Shown here one piece after another: positions 45,273 to 56,039 of a DNA stretch of 64,000 nt. The DNA lies in the NCBI GenBank assembly GCA_039621445.1, contig CP154956.1, positions 89,596,482 to 89,660,481 on the forward strand, written 5' to 3'. Within the stretch, counting starts at the first letter, position 1. Every line of letters begins with the position of its first letter. The translations under genes and the position numbers were made by a program. The notes under the pieces are model-generated. The model saw only the letters and a list, made by a program, of their open reading frames with translations, did no database searches and had not been told where the DNA came from. Source of the stretch: Euglena gracilis. Lineage: Eukaryota; Euglenida; Euglenophyceae; Euglenales.

Positions 45273-45662
45273 CAGGGTTTGATATAAGGAGGGCGTACAT
45301 GGTTTAGGTGGGGGGTCCCCCCCCCCCCCCCCCCCTCCTGTCCCGCAGGGGGGGTCCGGCCCCCCCCCCCCCACCTGCCAGGGGGGTCCGGACCGATCCT
45401 CGGGGGGGTTCCCGGGACCCCCCCCAAAAAGGGTCAATTTTTTCCTCCGGCGCTTCGCGCCGAAATTTTTTTGCATTTTTGGCACATTTTTGCCCAAAAA
45501 GTGCCCAAAATGGCACTTTTGGTCGTTTTGGGGGGTCAAAAATTTTCGGCCACCCTGACCGCGCACCTGTTTAGGTGGGGGGGTGTCCCCCCCTCCCCCC
45601 CCCCCTCCTGGCCCGCAGGGGGGGTCCGGACCCCCCCCCTCCTGTCCTTATATCGAACCCTG
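45273..45662. mobile_element. hAT-type MITE, CAGGGTTTGATATAAGGA ends
   Basis: Ends CAGGGTTTGATATAAGGA and TCCTTATATCGAACCCTG. Perfect 8 bp duplication CCTATGGG at 45265-45272 and 45663-45670. CAGGG ends with an 8 bp duplication are classic hAT. 390 bp, mostly C/G runs, no transposase. Confidence 0.82.
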
Positions 45663-46243
45663 CCTATGGGGTGCATATGGACCATGGTTTCTAAATCTAG
45701 AGGGAACTCGGGGGAGGTTGTCTAGCCAGCCAGCACCTTTTCCCCCACCAGCAGCTACCAGCGGGTTCTCAACCCCACCTCCCCGGGTTTAGTGGACGTA
45801 AAGTTCTTGCATCCCCGAAGCCAGGTTGGACCTAAGATTTTTTCCCCGAAAAGTGGTCAAAAGTGGCCAAAAAATGCCTTTATTGACTACCAGCTGGCTG
45901 CAGCCGGGCAGGCAGTAGGACCCCCTGGGCCCCCCCACCCCCAGGGCGGTTGGTCAACCACCCCCTATTTTCTAGCAAGCTGGTTCGACCCCCCCTGAGT
46001 CCCAAAGAAGTCTGATCAATCCGGACCTGTGACCACATTTTTTACATAACCTCATTAACCTCAATCAGTCAACCTGGAACCTCAACCCTGGCTTTGGGTC
46101 GGGAAGAATTTCGAGCACTCCTTTTTAACAACCCCCTGGGGTTCCTGGTGCTAAATGCCCCCCAAAATAAGACCCAGTGAACAAATGCTGATGCAAAGGG
46201 TTCTTTTTACTCGGAAGGCCCCTCCGGGAGGGGACACACATAT

Positions 46244-46287
<44 letters not shown>

Positions 46288-46421
46288 CCTCTCTCGCATG
46301 CATGTCTTTTATGAATTTTGATATGATGAAAGGCATGATAGGTGGTGAGAATGATGACAATGATAACGAGATGTCTTTCTCCATTTCGAGGTGTTCAAGT
46401 GACCCTGCTTCACTCCTTCAG

Positions 46422-46526
46422 GGCTGCCCCTCCCCCTCCGAAGTTCAACGATGAGAGACGCACCAATCGGAAAGTCGAGGATGAGGATGATGACGACGTG
46501 GCAGCGCGACGGGAGCCCCGGAACCG
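46422..46526 (+). CDS. candidate exon, acidic
   Basis: Acceptor CTCCTTCAG and donor ACCG then GTACC. Encodes APPPPKFNDERRTNRKVEDE, DDDDVAARREPRNR. An upstream frame (46310-46390, GENDDNDNEMSFSIS) is similarly acidic and may be a preceding exon. A (CA)n microsatellite lies at 46243-46285 and (GT)n at 46722-46751. Confidence 0.38.
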
Positions 46527-46718
46527 GTACCAGGACGCTGACTGGGACTTAGGCAGCCAACTTTGTACTTAAGTTTTTTTTGTGCCCCTTTGCAGAATTG
46601 CAAAAAAATCCTATTTCTCGGGGTTTGGGTTGAGGTTTTTTGAACTGCTGGTTGCACACGGGTTCTTTGCGTGAATCTTCGTTATATTCCTGTACAACAG
46701 CATGGGTATGCATTATGG

Positions 46719-46752
<34 letters not shown>

Positions 46753-46881
46753 GGAGGTGCTTGGGAACCTTCCAATGGCTGCCGCAACTTGGGACGTTGC
46801 AGGAACAATTTGGGGCAGGTGAGACCGCGCCTCTGCAGGATACCATATACAATGATTTAAAGAAGAATTGTTGGTCCATTG

Positions 46882-47057
46882 CAGGTGAATTTTAAGGCGG
46901 TGCTGACCCCACCCAGGGGGGGCGGGCAGGTGCCTGCCTGGACAGGCACTCCAAGGCACCCAGATCCGACCGGGGGGGGGGGGTAGTGCCTCCTGCCAAG
47001 GTGCTCCAGGGCACTCCGAGACCACCCTCCCACACGGGGTTGGTCAATTTCAGCCTG
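46882..47057. mobile_element. hAT-type MITE, CAGG...CCTG ends (copy 3)
   Basis: Perfect 8 bp duplication GTCCATTG at 46874-46881 and 47058-47065. Ends CAGGTGAATTTTAAGG and GGTCAATTTCAGCCTG. Interior TGCCTGCCTGGACAGGCACT matches the copies at 15154 and 38476. The left end is more diverged than the right. Confidence 0.8.
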
Positions 47058-47059
47058 GT

Positions 47060-47250
47060 CCATTGCGCAAAAGGACAACTTGCGCAATTGCACGTACCAT
47101 TTGCGCAACTCCAGGATCGGTTTGTTTGCGCAATTGAGGGAATGGATGTTTCTACAATTGCAGAATTGGTCGTTAGCGCACTTGCTAAAGTGGTTCCTTT
47201 GCGCAATTGCACACGGGAACCACTGTGCAATTACGAAGGTGTCACATGAT
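47060..47250. repeat. TTGCGCAATTGC palindromes
   Basis: TTGCGCAA or TTTGCGCAATTG occurs about seven times here, and again at 47660-47705 and 49560-49575. The stretch from 47250 to 50140 otherwise holds AT-rich text, C/G-run hairpins (48370-48610, 49440-49500) and no supported gene. Confidence 0.5.
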
Positions 47251-50143
47251 GGATTTGCTGTAATTATGTTAATCTTATGCACAATAAATTAAAACAGTGA
47301 AACATGACAAATTTGGGCCTCCTCGGCCAAATTTCGGCGTGGACAGTTAAGCTTGTGAGAAACTGGTTTATTGCCCCTGAAATGTCAACCAAGGTTTTAT
47401 CCTTGCGAGAATGTGTAATGCTGAAAGGTGCCCTTCACCCTGGTCTTTTTTGTTAGAAAACAAGGCACAGTTGCTTACTAATGGAGACGCTTTCTTTGAC
47501 CAACTCAGATATGCTTAACAACAATGTCTCAGAAACCCCACGGTGAAGCCCCCACGGGATGGAGTGACCTTTGGGTTAAGCGCCCAGCATGAACGCTATG
47601 TATTCTCATGGTGCTGAACCCTTCATGAACATTGCTGGTATTTTTGAGTGATTCCTGTGCGCAATTACGCAAAGGAACAAGCCAATTGGTTCATTTGCGC
47701 AATTCTGCAGATGGACAAACAAAATTCAATTTGATTCTTTGATGTGTCTAACCAACCACCACCCTTAAGCACCACTCAATCCCCCGGGGGGGGGGGGGGG
47801 GCTCCATCCAGCCGGCATCTTTTTTTCCCCCAAGCCAGCAGCTCCCTGGCTCCTCAGTCGATGGAAAAGGAAAGGCGCCTTGGCGCCTCACACGATTCTG
47901 GCCGCGCAGCAGGGGAGCCGCTTATCCGTCTGTAACCGACAAAGGAAGGCAACTTTTAATCAGGATGTGGTCTGGTGCCCCAGAATGGCAGGGGACCATG
48001 GTGTTTTTTTTGTCCTTCATAACATGTACCGAGTTCTGACCCTCCCGGGTTGACCCCCAGGAGATAAGAATTACCCAACAACATGCGAAAACCCTGGTCC
48101 TGCCTATCGATCTTTGTGTGTGGCAATTGCCAGAGCCAGGGAGAGTGGGCTTGGGTGACAGATCCACCCTGCTTGTTTGCTTTTTGAGGCCCTGCAGCAA
48201 TCTTCGCCGTATTTCAAAATCATTTACGAAAGGAGTATTTTTTCAAAACGCTCCTTTTCCAACAGATTGCAATTACTGGTTGAAATAGGTTGGTTGTAAG
48301 GGAGCCGTTGGTTGTAAGGGAGCTTTGCAAATGGTTGTGGATGAAGAGGATGAAGAGGGCAAGAGGATTTCCGCCGGTAACCCCCCCCCCAAATAACCTG
48401 GTGGTGTCCTTGCTCCTGGCAGGGGCCAAGTAACTTGGTGGGGGGAGGGGCAAAAAAGATGGTTCCGGTAACTTGGCACCCCCTTTTTCGGCAAAATTCT
48501 TTTATGGCGCTGAAAAAAGGGCCCAAATAACCTGGCGGGGTGGGGGGGGGCAGGGCCAAAAGTTGGTTCCAATGACCTGGCACCCCGCCAGGTCATTTGG
48601 GGGGGTTTTACCACGGTCACCACTGTGGCAAGTTGTCCACCTTGAGAAAATTTGACCCCACCCTGGGGGGTTCCAGCCCCGGAACCTCCTCCCCCCATCA
48701 ACGAGTTTGATTTATTTCCAGCTGCCCGAAGGGTGGCTGGACGGTAACGGATTTTTCGCATTCGGGGGTGCAAAAAATGGGCCAAAAATCGGTCGAAAAT
48801 GGGGGGAAATGGGTCCGATTTGGGCTGGCCAGCAGGCAAATCTGAGGTCAATCAATTGATCTTTTGCATAATTGGTGGTTTTTTTTGGGACGTTTTCGTT
48901 GCAATTTTTTGGAACCCGTTTCGACCCGGAGTCGGGCCCACTTCCAGCCCGGGACCCCTATGGGGGGATCAGCCAGCAGCCGTTTTTAGCCAGCCCAAAT
49001 TTTCCACCCTCTGAGCTGGACCCCCCACAGGGGGGTCATTAAAAAACACCCTGGTTAAGCATTTGACACTTGCGAAAACAATGTTCCTTTGTGCAAGGGA
49101 ACCAAATGCGCATAGAAACCACTTCATACCCAACTGAGAGCCTCCCACAGGGCATCATTGCTGAAGGACTCCGGGGGGTGGTCAGCTGAACAACCTGGTT
49201 TTGCTCATTTTCGGTCCATTTTTGTTCCTCCGAAAGCAAAAAATCCATAACCGTCCAGCCAAAGCAATTTTATTTTATTTAATTTTATTTATCCCAGCTG
49301 AAGGACGGCTGAAAAATAAATAAAACTCATTGATGGGTGGAAAAAAATGACATTTTTTGGGTTTTCGCCTCCACATTTTGGAGTAAAATTGCCAACCCAG
49401 CTGGATTTTGGCTTTTTTTGCCTGATTTTTTGGGGTACCCAGGCCCCCCCGGGGGGGGGGTTTCCAGCTGGCCGCTGGGATTCCAGGATTCCCCCCCCCC
49501 GAGTCCTTAAGAAACCCCTGGTGACAAGTGTTGCAATTTTGAAAAAAAAATCAACAGTTTGTTTGCGCAATGCAGTTGTGCAAAGGCACCAATTGTTAAA
49601 ATGTGTTTTTGCTCCAAGTCACCGGTAGAACGTGCATGGATCAACCAGAATGAACAAATTCTTTGGTGCATTTTGCAAGTTGGAGTTTTGGATTTCCAAT
49701 TTTTTGATCATTGCATATGGGGTAACCGCAGAATTTTGATGTGAATCGCGATAAATTTCCCTGAAAAATGGGTTCAGGGGATTTCCCGTATTTTCAGAAT
49801 TTTTCCCAGCCATTTTCAAATGGGGCGTCCAGAATTATTCCTGGCATTTTGAGTGTTCGTCCAATGTTTTTCCCGACAAAATTTTTCTTTTCGGTAATTG
49901 TTCCTGGTCCCCCCCCAGTGCACTTTAATATGCCATAACCGAAATCAGCTGACAAAATCTCAACCCCACCGTGAACCATTAGCTTCTTTTGATTGTGGTC
50001 TCCAATCAAACAGCGCCACAGTGCAAGATGGGGTAAAAAATTGTATTTTAGAAGTTTGGAAAATGTTGGGGCGAGCCATGATGAGAAGGAGTTAAGGCAA
50101 CAGCACAATTTGCACCTGACAGCAGGGGGCTTGTTGTCTGCAG

Positions 50144-50201
50144 GTACGAAGATGACGATCGACCACAACGCCGCTTGCGTGAGGCGGGTGGATTGCCATA
50201 G
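50144..50201 (+). CDS. candidate exon, charged
   Basis: Acceptor GTTGTCTGCAG, donor ATAG then GTGTAT. Encodes YEDDDRPQRRLREAGGLP followed by TAG overlapping the donor. 58 nt. Charge pattern as in the exons at 41719 and 46422; it may be the last exon, using the TAG as stop. Confidence 0.3.
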
Positions 50202-50555
50202 GTGTATTCTACTCCATTCACTCCGAAACACCTCTCTCCCGCGAGCGTTGGCTGTGGGGCAACAGGCAAGCAAAGCACCAAGAGCTAACCCCATTCGCCT
50301 TGAAACGCCCACTGGAATGTTGCACCTCCTCCATCCATCCCACTCCTCCCAGCCGCATGAGTGCATTGGCCCCGTCACACGACTTGAGGGACCAGTGCAG
50401 TGGTTGTTCGGTGGCCGTTTTGACAGAGGAGAGTGAAAGGAAATTGTTTTTGTTCGAAGAAATCAGGATAGAAATTTGAATTTTCAACCTACTGCCCTGC
50501 CCAGAGTTTGCATCAACACGAGGCACGTAAAACATGTGGATCACGATTGGGAATA

Positions 50556-50757
50556 CCCCCCCCCTTTATTTGACCCCCCCCTTAATTGAGCATTTGGGTC
50601 CGGGGAAAATTTTTTTTCATGCGCCGAAGGCGCCGAAAATTTTTTTTGCCCTCTTTCTAAAGGAATTTTTGACCCCCCCCCTTATTTGACCCCCCCCCCT
50701 TATTTGAGCATTTGGGGGGTCCGTTGGCCCGTGGGTGTGCTCAAATAAAGGGGGGGG
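50556..50757. mobile_element. C-run/CTTTATTTGA element (inverted copy)
   Basis: Reverse complement relative of 24707-24909, including GCGCCGAAGGCGCCGAAAATTT and TGTGCTCAAATAAAGG. TA precedes it at 50554-50555 but the right side reads AGTGG, so the right flank is changed. Confidence 0.5.
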
Positions 50758-50964
50758 GAGTGGTGAGGGGCAATGGGGGCGATGGGTTGTTTGTTGGGGG
50801 CGACTTTGCGAAGGCTGCAGTGCGTCGTTCGCGTCAAACGTATAGTGCTTCTCAAAAGCCAGTTTCGTACAGTCACCCTGCCCGGAGGCGAACTCGGACT
50901 CCCACGACACAGGCAGGGGGGGGAGGGGACCAAGAGGGCGAATGACAAGAAGATGTCCTGCTTC

Positions 50965-51200
50965 CCTTGCCGGCTGTTTGTTCTGGTGTGTTTGTGCGTG
51001 CGCGGGGGGTGCCTCTTACTGCGCCGTTGTTGCCGGAGTTGGCGATGATCTTAAGACATCCTCCGCTAAACCGTCGTGACATTAGGGCTTCGCACACTCT
51101 GGGGGTGAGATCCTGCTTGTGTGCCGGCTGTCTCGTTGTTTGTGTTGTTTTTTGGCGGGGTGCTTCCTACTTCTTTTTGGTGCCGGAGTTGGCGAATATC
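50965..51200 (+). repeat. left terminal repeat of DIRS-like element 1
   Basis: Two tandem, diverged units each running from CCGGCTGT to GCCGGAGTTGGCGA (50971-51045 and 51122-51194). The second unit and the upstream GCTTCGCACACTCTGGGGGTGAG are inverted at the right end (55395-55413 and 55617-55712). Confidence 0.72.
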
Positions 51201-51221
51201 AACGTCCTTCGACAACATCAG

Positions 51222-51836
51222 ATGGCAACGTACGCAGAGAAATTGACATCCGAGGATGAAGTCATATTCAACCATTCGTGGAGACAGCTATTCTTCAACG
51301 AGGGCAACGTGGCGAAACTATTGGTGGAATCGTCCCCGGAATCCCTCGTCGCCGTCATCGCGGCCGGGCAAAACTGGCTGGGAGGCGGATGACACACGAC
51401 GAAGTGTGCAAAGACGGTCCACGAGCTGACGCCGGCGGCGATGGTCTCCAGCCAAGTCGGAGACTACAGGAATTCGTTCTTGCACTCCGTGGCATTAGCA
51501 GGAAGTGTGGAAGTACCACTGACTTGAGGCAGACAGCAGCGGACGTGGCGTTCAAGTTGGCTGAGCGTTGGCTGGGGAGGAAGTCGAAGAAAGACAAGGG
51601 GATGACGCAGAGAGCGGAGCGGTCCGCGATGGAGGAGGACGGAGAAGACGTGGAGGACAACGACAACGACGAGGCGGACGAACGGCTCCCCTGGCAGGAG
51701 GTACTGGCGCCACTGGCGCCAGAGCTGGCAGCGTGCCTTCGGCACGCCGAAAAAGGAGATCGACTACCGTGGAAAATGGTGCTGGGGGAGCTACCAAGCT
51801 ATCAGGGGATAGAAGTAAGAGCGGAAGATAATAATC
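51222..51836 (+). pseudogene. gag-like region of DIRS-like element 1, broken
   Basis: Starts at ATG 51222 (MATYAEKLTSEDEVIFNHSW) right after the terminal repeat. The frame meets a TGA at 51390, continues in the same frame (AKTVHELTPAAMVSSQVGDY) to a second TGA near 51525, and the protein-like reading then moves to another frame (DLRQTAADVAFKLAERW, an acidic GEDVEDNDNDEADE run, LPWKMVLGELPSY). So one stop and one frameshift break it. It overlaps the start of the long frame at 51837. DIRS gag proteins are poorly conserved; the role in particle formation is inferred from position. Confidence 0.55.
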
Positions 51837-54545
51837 ATGGTTCAGATGGAAAGAGGGGCCTGGGACAAGCAGCTGAAGGCATGGCAGCAAAAGATGTTGC
51901 ACTTGGAGGGGATGGTGGCATGCCTGTATGGCAGTGTGGAAGCAGATTATCAAATATTGGCACAACAACTGTTTTTTGCTGTAGCAGAGCTAGAGCAGAC
52001 GCTGCTGAAGGAGAGGAAGAAGTGCAGCATTCCAGGGGCAATCTCAAGTACAAACAACGGGCTGTTCTCCAAAGAAGATTTGGCAGTTGACAAAGCCCAA
52101 TGGGCTCTGAATCAAGCAGGCTTGGCACCAGCCTTCTCCAGACATTCTATGTCTCATTTTCCCATTCCCACAGGGAACAAAGGATTTAAGTTCAAGTTTG
52201 GCAAAGACAAAGGCTATGGCAGCCAATTCAAGTCTGGGAGAGGAAAGGGCTATGGCATCCAGTGGAGACCAGGGTTGTCCAAAGGGTCTGAATCATCTCT
52301 GGAATCATCTCTCTCCTCACCCTTTTCCTCAGAAAAGGCAAGGGGAAGGCCTGAAGCATCAAAGACCCCAAGAGGGGGTAAAACCAACAAAGCCAAGCAC
52401 AGAGGGAGTCAGGGCTTACAGGCCCCAGGTGCCAATGGTGGGCAAGCCAGAACCAAGATGAGAGTGGGGGGAGAGACCCCCCAGCTGAGCTCCAAGGAGG
52501 AGGTAACCCCCCTGCTGACCCCTGCCCTGAGGCCATCACCAGTCTGGCAAGGGCTCCTGGAACCAGGGACCTGGCCCACACCAACCTGCTCCCCAGAGGA
52601 ATGGGAGAAAGGTATCCTTCAAGGGTTGGATTTCAGAGAAAGGGCATGGCTGGGGGTGCCATTGTTTCAGAGACTGAGAAAATGCCTGCCATGGTGGCAG
52701 CAAAATGCAAGCCAGTGGGTAGTATCACTAATTCAAAATGGTGTGCAGCCAGACCACCCTCTACCCCAGTTTCTGTCAAAAAGACAGCAGCAAAAGTCAG
52801 AGCAGGAAATCAGCCTGGCCTCCAAAATCCTGAGGGAGTACAAAGACAGTGGGGCAACCAAAAAATTGGAAATGGCCACAGACACTGCCAACCTAGTACC
52901 CTGGTTTGTGTTGTCCAAACCAGAAGGGGAGGGGGTCAAGCATCGACTTATCACAGATTGTCGAGATCTAAATCAATTTTGCTGCCCAGAAAAGTTCACT
53001 TTGGAAAACATGTCCACCATTTTCCCCACTCTGAAAAAAGGGGACTGGGCAGCCAAACTAGACTTGAAAGATGCCTACTTTCATCTGGGTCTGGAAAAAT
53101 ATTTCAAAAAATTTGTCAGAATTCAGGTGGGACCAGACCTGTGGGAGTTTCAGGGGGCCTGTTTTGGCCTAAGCACCCTCCCAAAGTTGTTCATGTCCCT
53201 AATGAAAGTCCTGCTAAAAATATGGCGATCAAAGGGATTGCAGGAGTTCGTCTATTTGGACGACATCATTCTGTTTGGTTCAACAGAAAATTCGGTGAAA
53301 AAGCATTTGTTGACAATGCTGAACACATTAGGGGAGGCTGGGTTCAAAGTCAGCGAGAAAAAGTCTGTGTTTACTCCCACCCAAAGGCTGCAACATTTGG
53401 GATTGGAGGTGCCCCCCCACAAATTAAAAACCATCAGAAAGGAACTGGGCAAGGTGGTTCTGGCCCAGAAACTGAGTTGCAGAAAGATTTCCAGCATTCT
53501 GGGACAAATCAGAAGTTACCTCCCTGCTCTGCCATTTCTGAGATTGGTAACCCAGGAGCTCTTAAAGTTCAGCCAGCTGCATCAGGAAAAGGGCTGGGAT
53601 TTTTGCATCGACATACCAGAAAGCCTGAAGGGGGAAATCAAAGTCCTAAAGGCATACCTGCTACCAGGCCTGGACAGACCTTTCCTACAACAGGCACAAA
53701 GGGTGCTCCATTCAGTCTCCTCCACATGGGCATGGGGGGGGGTGGACTCCTCCCAAAATCAAATAATCCAAGAAATTTGGAGGGATAAAAATTGTTTACA
53801 TATAAATGTGAAAGAGCTGATGGCAGCAGTGCAGACAGTAAAAAGCCTTTGCCCAGCCTGGGGAAACTGTGCTGTTAAACGTGGACAATCAAGTGGCACT
53901 AAGTTATCTCACCAAGTGGGGGGGAAGAAAACAGCACCTCAATCAGAGCTTGGAACCTCTATTTCATTGGTGTTGGGAAAAGCAAGTTCAGCTGCAGGCC
54001 CAGTGGGTTCCTTCAGCAGAAATGGTGGCAGACCCCCTCACAAGGTGGGATCAGGACGGGGGGGGATTATACCCTGTGCCCAAACCTGTTCACCCAAATT
54101 CGGCATTTTTTCAGAACCGACATTGCTCCAGACACAGACATGTTTGAATCTCCAGGAAATGCAAAATTCCATAAGTTTTTGGCCAGATGGCCCAACCACC
54201 AGTCTTGTGGACGCATTGAAATGCGATCTGTCTTCAGTCCGACATGTTTATGCCAACCCCCACTGGGAAGTGATTTTTCATTGGCTCATCAGAATGAGAT
54301 TGAACAAGCACGTGAAATGCCTTTTGGTGACACCCATGTGGGTTTCGAGTCCATGGTGGCCCCTATTAATAAAAAAAACCAAAACCAGGGACAGGAATGT
54401 TGGTCATACCCCCCAGGGAGGGAATGTTCAAGAATTGTTGGGGGCAGTCAATGCCAAGGCCAAAGTGGCCCCTGGCTTGGACAGTGGTATCAGGTTCCTT
54501 TTGGAACAGCAAAACTGCCACATCAAGACATTGAAAATGTCCTGA
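51837..54545 (+). CDS. DIRS-like reverse transcriptase / RNase H polyprotein
   Basis: A 902-codon frame. Residues 1-200 are gag-like, with a basic GKGYGSQF-type Gly/Lys/Tyr repeat around 120-150. RT spans about 330-560: KHRLITDCRDLN, LDLKDAYFH (motif A, D409), FGLSTLPKLF (motif B) and YLDD (motif C, 473-476). LSCRKISSILGQIRSYL follows in the connection. RNase H begins near 620 with HINVKELMAA (E660), but its next part (NVDNQVALSYL and VADPLTR) is read in another frame at 53869-54147. Near residue 807 the frame again carries NPHWEVIFHWL and WWPLLI, conserved in DIRS-type elements. It copies element RNA into DNA in the cytoplasm or particle; here RNase H is broken by two opposite frameshifts, which could be real or homopolymer error (a G run lies at 53915). 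No in-frame stop occurs in the other 900 codons. The true start is uncertain. Confidence 0.85.
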   Translation: MVQMERGAWDKQLKAWQQKMLHLEGMVACLYGSVEADYQILAQQLFFAVAELEQTLLKERKKCSIPGAISSTNNGLFSKEDLAVDKAQWALNQAGLAPAFSRHSMSHFPIPTGNKGFKFKFGKDKGYGSQFKSGRGKGYGIQWRPGLSKGSESSLESSLSSPFSSEKARGRPEASKTPRGGKTNKAKHRGSQGLQAPGANGGQARTKMRVGGETPQLSSKEEVTPLLTPALRPSPVWQGLLEPGTWPTPTCSPEEWEKGILQGLDFRERAWLGVPLFQRLRKCLPWWQQNASQWVVSLIQNGVQPDHPLPQFLSKRQQQKSEQEISLASKILREYKDSGATKKLEMATDTANLVPWFVLSKPEGEGVKHRLITDCRDLNQFCCPEKFTLENMSTIFPTLKKGDWAAKLDLKDAYFHLGLEKYFKKFVRIQVGPDLWEFQGACFGLSTLPKLFMSLMKVLLKIWRSKGLQEFVYLDDIILFGSTENSVKKHLLTMLNTLGEAGFKVSEKKSVFTPTQRLQHLGLEVPPHKLKTIRKELGKVVLAQKLSCRKISSILGQIRSYLPALPFLRLVTQELLKFSQLHQEKGWDFCIDIPESLKGEIKVLKAYLLPGLDRPFLQQAQRVLHSVSSTWAWGGVDSSQNQIIQEIWRDKNCLHINVKELMAAVQTVKSLCPAWGNCAVKRGQSSGTKLSHQVGGKKTAPQSELGTSISLVLGKASSAAGPVGSFSRNGGRPPHKVGSGRGGIIPCAQTCSPKFGIFSEPTLLQTQTCLNLQEMQNSISFWPDGPTTSLVDALKCDLSSVRHVYANPHWEVIFHWLIRMRLNKHVKCLLVTPMWVSSPWWPLLIKKTKTRDRNVGHTPQGGNVQELLGAVNAKAKVAPGLDSGIRFLLEQQNCHIKTLKMS

Positions 54546-55345
54546 GGACTTTGGGACCCCTGAAGCGTTATGACAGTGCATTCAGAAAACTGTTTGTTAT
54601 TTTGCAACAGAAAGGATTGGAGCCCTTGCAAGTCTCCAGGATGGAGCTGGCCACTGCCCTGTTGGACCTACACAAACTTTCACAGGCTGATGCTGGATGT
54701 GCGTATGCCTCCCTGCAGTATTTATCTGGGTTGGAATCCATTCGATTTCACCCTTTACTAACAAAAGTGAAAAAAGGAATGGAATCGTTCAGTTCAGAGG
54801 ACCCATTACCCATTTTGATAAAATTGCAGAGCACTGAAAGGGTTTCTGACATGTCCCTTATGGAGCTGAGGTGGAGAATCATTCTGTCCTTCATGCTTTT
54901 GGCTCTTCACAGGGGGGTGGACCTGGCAAGAACACAAAGGACCATTTCAGTGGTGGGGGAAATTTTTCATTTTGGTAAGGAGAAAGGGTTGGCCTTCACC
55001 AAAGTGGGAGCAGGTGTTGAAGATTGATTCACTGCCATCTTTGAGTCCATATCATTTGATGAGATAATACGTGAAAAGAGCATCTTTCATCCCCCAGGAT
55101 GCCCCTTTGTTGTGGAGTTTGGATGGCAAAAAACCTTTGACATCCAACAGAATCAACTCTTTGACAAAGGAGTTATTGGAAACTTTTGGCATTCCAGTTT
55201 CCCACTGGAAAGCCCACAGCACCAGGGGGGCAGGAGTTTTGATGATCACAAAAAATTGGGAATGTCCAGTGAGGAGGTGTGTGAAATTGGTCAGTGGAAA
55301 AATTCCACAGCCTTTTCAGCCCATTATTTACGATTGGGGGCGGGG
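54518..55345 (+). pseudogene. tyrosine recombinase of DIRS-like element 1, frameshifted
   Basis: Three frames in succession give a complete recombinase order. The N-terminal part is GPLKRYDSAFRKLF, a typical SAM-like core. The first catalytic arginine lies in ALHRGVDLARTQR (about 54911). The HxxR box is HSTRGAG (H at 55215, R at 55224). The tyrosine is in AHYLRLGA (Y at 55325). All key residues are present, but the frame shifts near 55028 and again near 55255. Tyrosine recombinases integrate the circular DNA copy of DIRS elements without target duplication. The high residue conservation suggests recent decay or indel error. Confidence 0.82.
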
Positions 55346-55379
55346 ATTCCGCAACAAAAAAATTTGAAAAGCAGGTCGT

Positions 55380-55790
55380 GCACAAAGTCTCACCCCCAGA
55401 GTGTGCGAAGCCAGAATGGTCGAGTACTCCCGGGAAGTCTGACCAGGGAGGAAGTGACCATGAGGGCGGAGCACAAGAGGGGGGTGAACCCACCCAACCC
55501 ACCCGGAAAAGGAAAGCATCCTCCTTCAGGGGGGGGGGGCAAAAACGCCCCTACACACAGGCCGGGGAGCCCCTGCGGTTCACCTTCGCCAAGTCGGTGT
55601 CGGAGAGCACATCATCGCCAACTCCGGCACCAAAGTCGCAGTAAGAAGCACCCCGCCAAAAAACAACACAAACAAGAAGACAGCCGGCACACAAAGCAGG
55701 ATCTCACGCCCCTCTTGTGCTCCGCCCTCATGGTCACTTCCTCCCTGGTCAGACTTCCAGGGAGTACTCGGCCCTGCCCCGCCCTCTCGC
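55380..55790. repeat. right terminal repeat and internal complement of DIRS-like element 1
   Basis: CGAGTACTCCCGGGAAGTC to GAGCACAAGAGGGG (55423-55482) is inverted at 55712-55775, and CGCCAACTCCGGCACCAA to GCCGGCACACAAAGC (55617-55702) is the inverse of the left repeat. Such split inverted and complementary ends are a DIRS signature. Confidence 0.7.
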
Positions 55791-56039
55791 ATGGTCGCTT
55801 GGTGGAGGGCCGCCCCGGGGGTGGGGATGACTATCTCTTTCTGGTGTGTTTTTGGGTGGGTGGTTGGGGCTGTTTGGCTGTGGGTCCCCTTTCTGGCTGG
55901 GATGTCGTTTTTGTCTTGCTGCTTTTATTATGGGTGGGGGGATTGGGCTCACCATCTTCTTGTGCTTCGCCTTCTTTGTCCCTTACTCCCTCTTCCTGTG
56001 TCTTGGGAGTCCGAGGCCACTCGGGCTCCGCACCGCGGG

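Larger units (their letters stand above)
50960..55790 (+). mobile_element. DIRS-like tyrosine-recombinase retrotransposon 1
   Basis: Order of parts: inverted terminal repeat, gag-like region, reverse transcriptase, RNase H, a conserved NPxW...WWPL segment, tyrosine recombinase, inverted repeat. There is no integrase or LTR. This order and the recombinase identify a DIRS-type element. Several frameshifts make it inactive as it stands. It meets a second, opposite element at about 55.8-56.0 kb. Confidence 0.85.

Noticed and set aside
46839-46884. A perfect-looking 46-base exon
   Set aside because: Its donor is the terminus of a MITE with a clear 8 bp duplication, so it cannot be an ancestral exon border. 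Kept only as a speculative finding.
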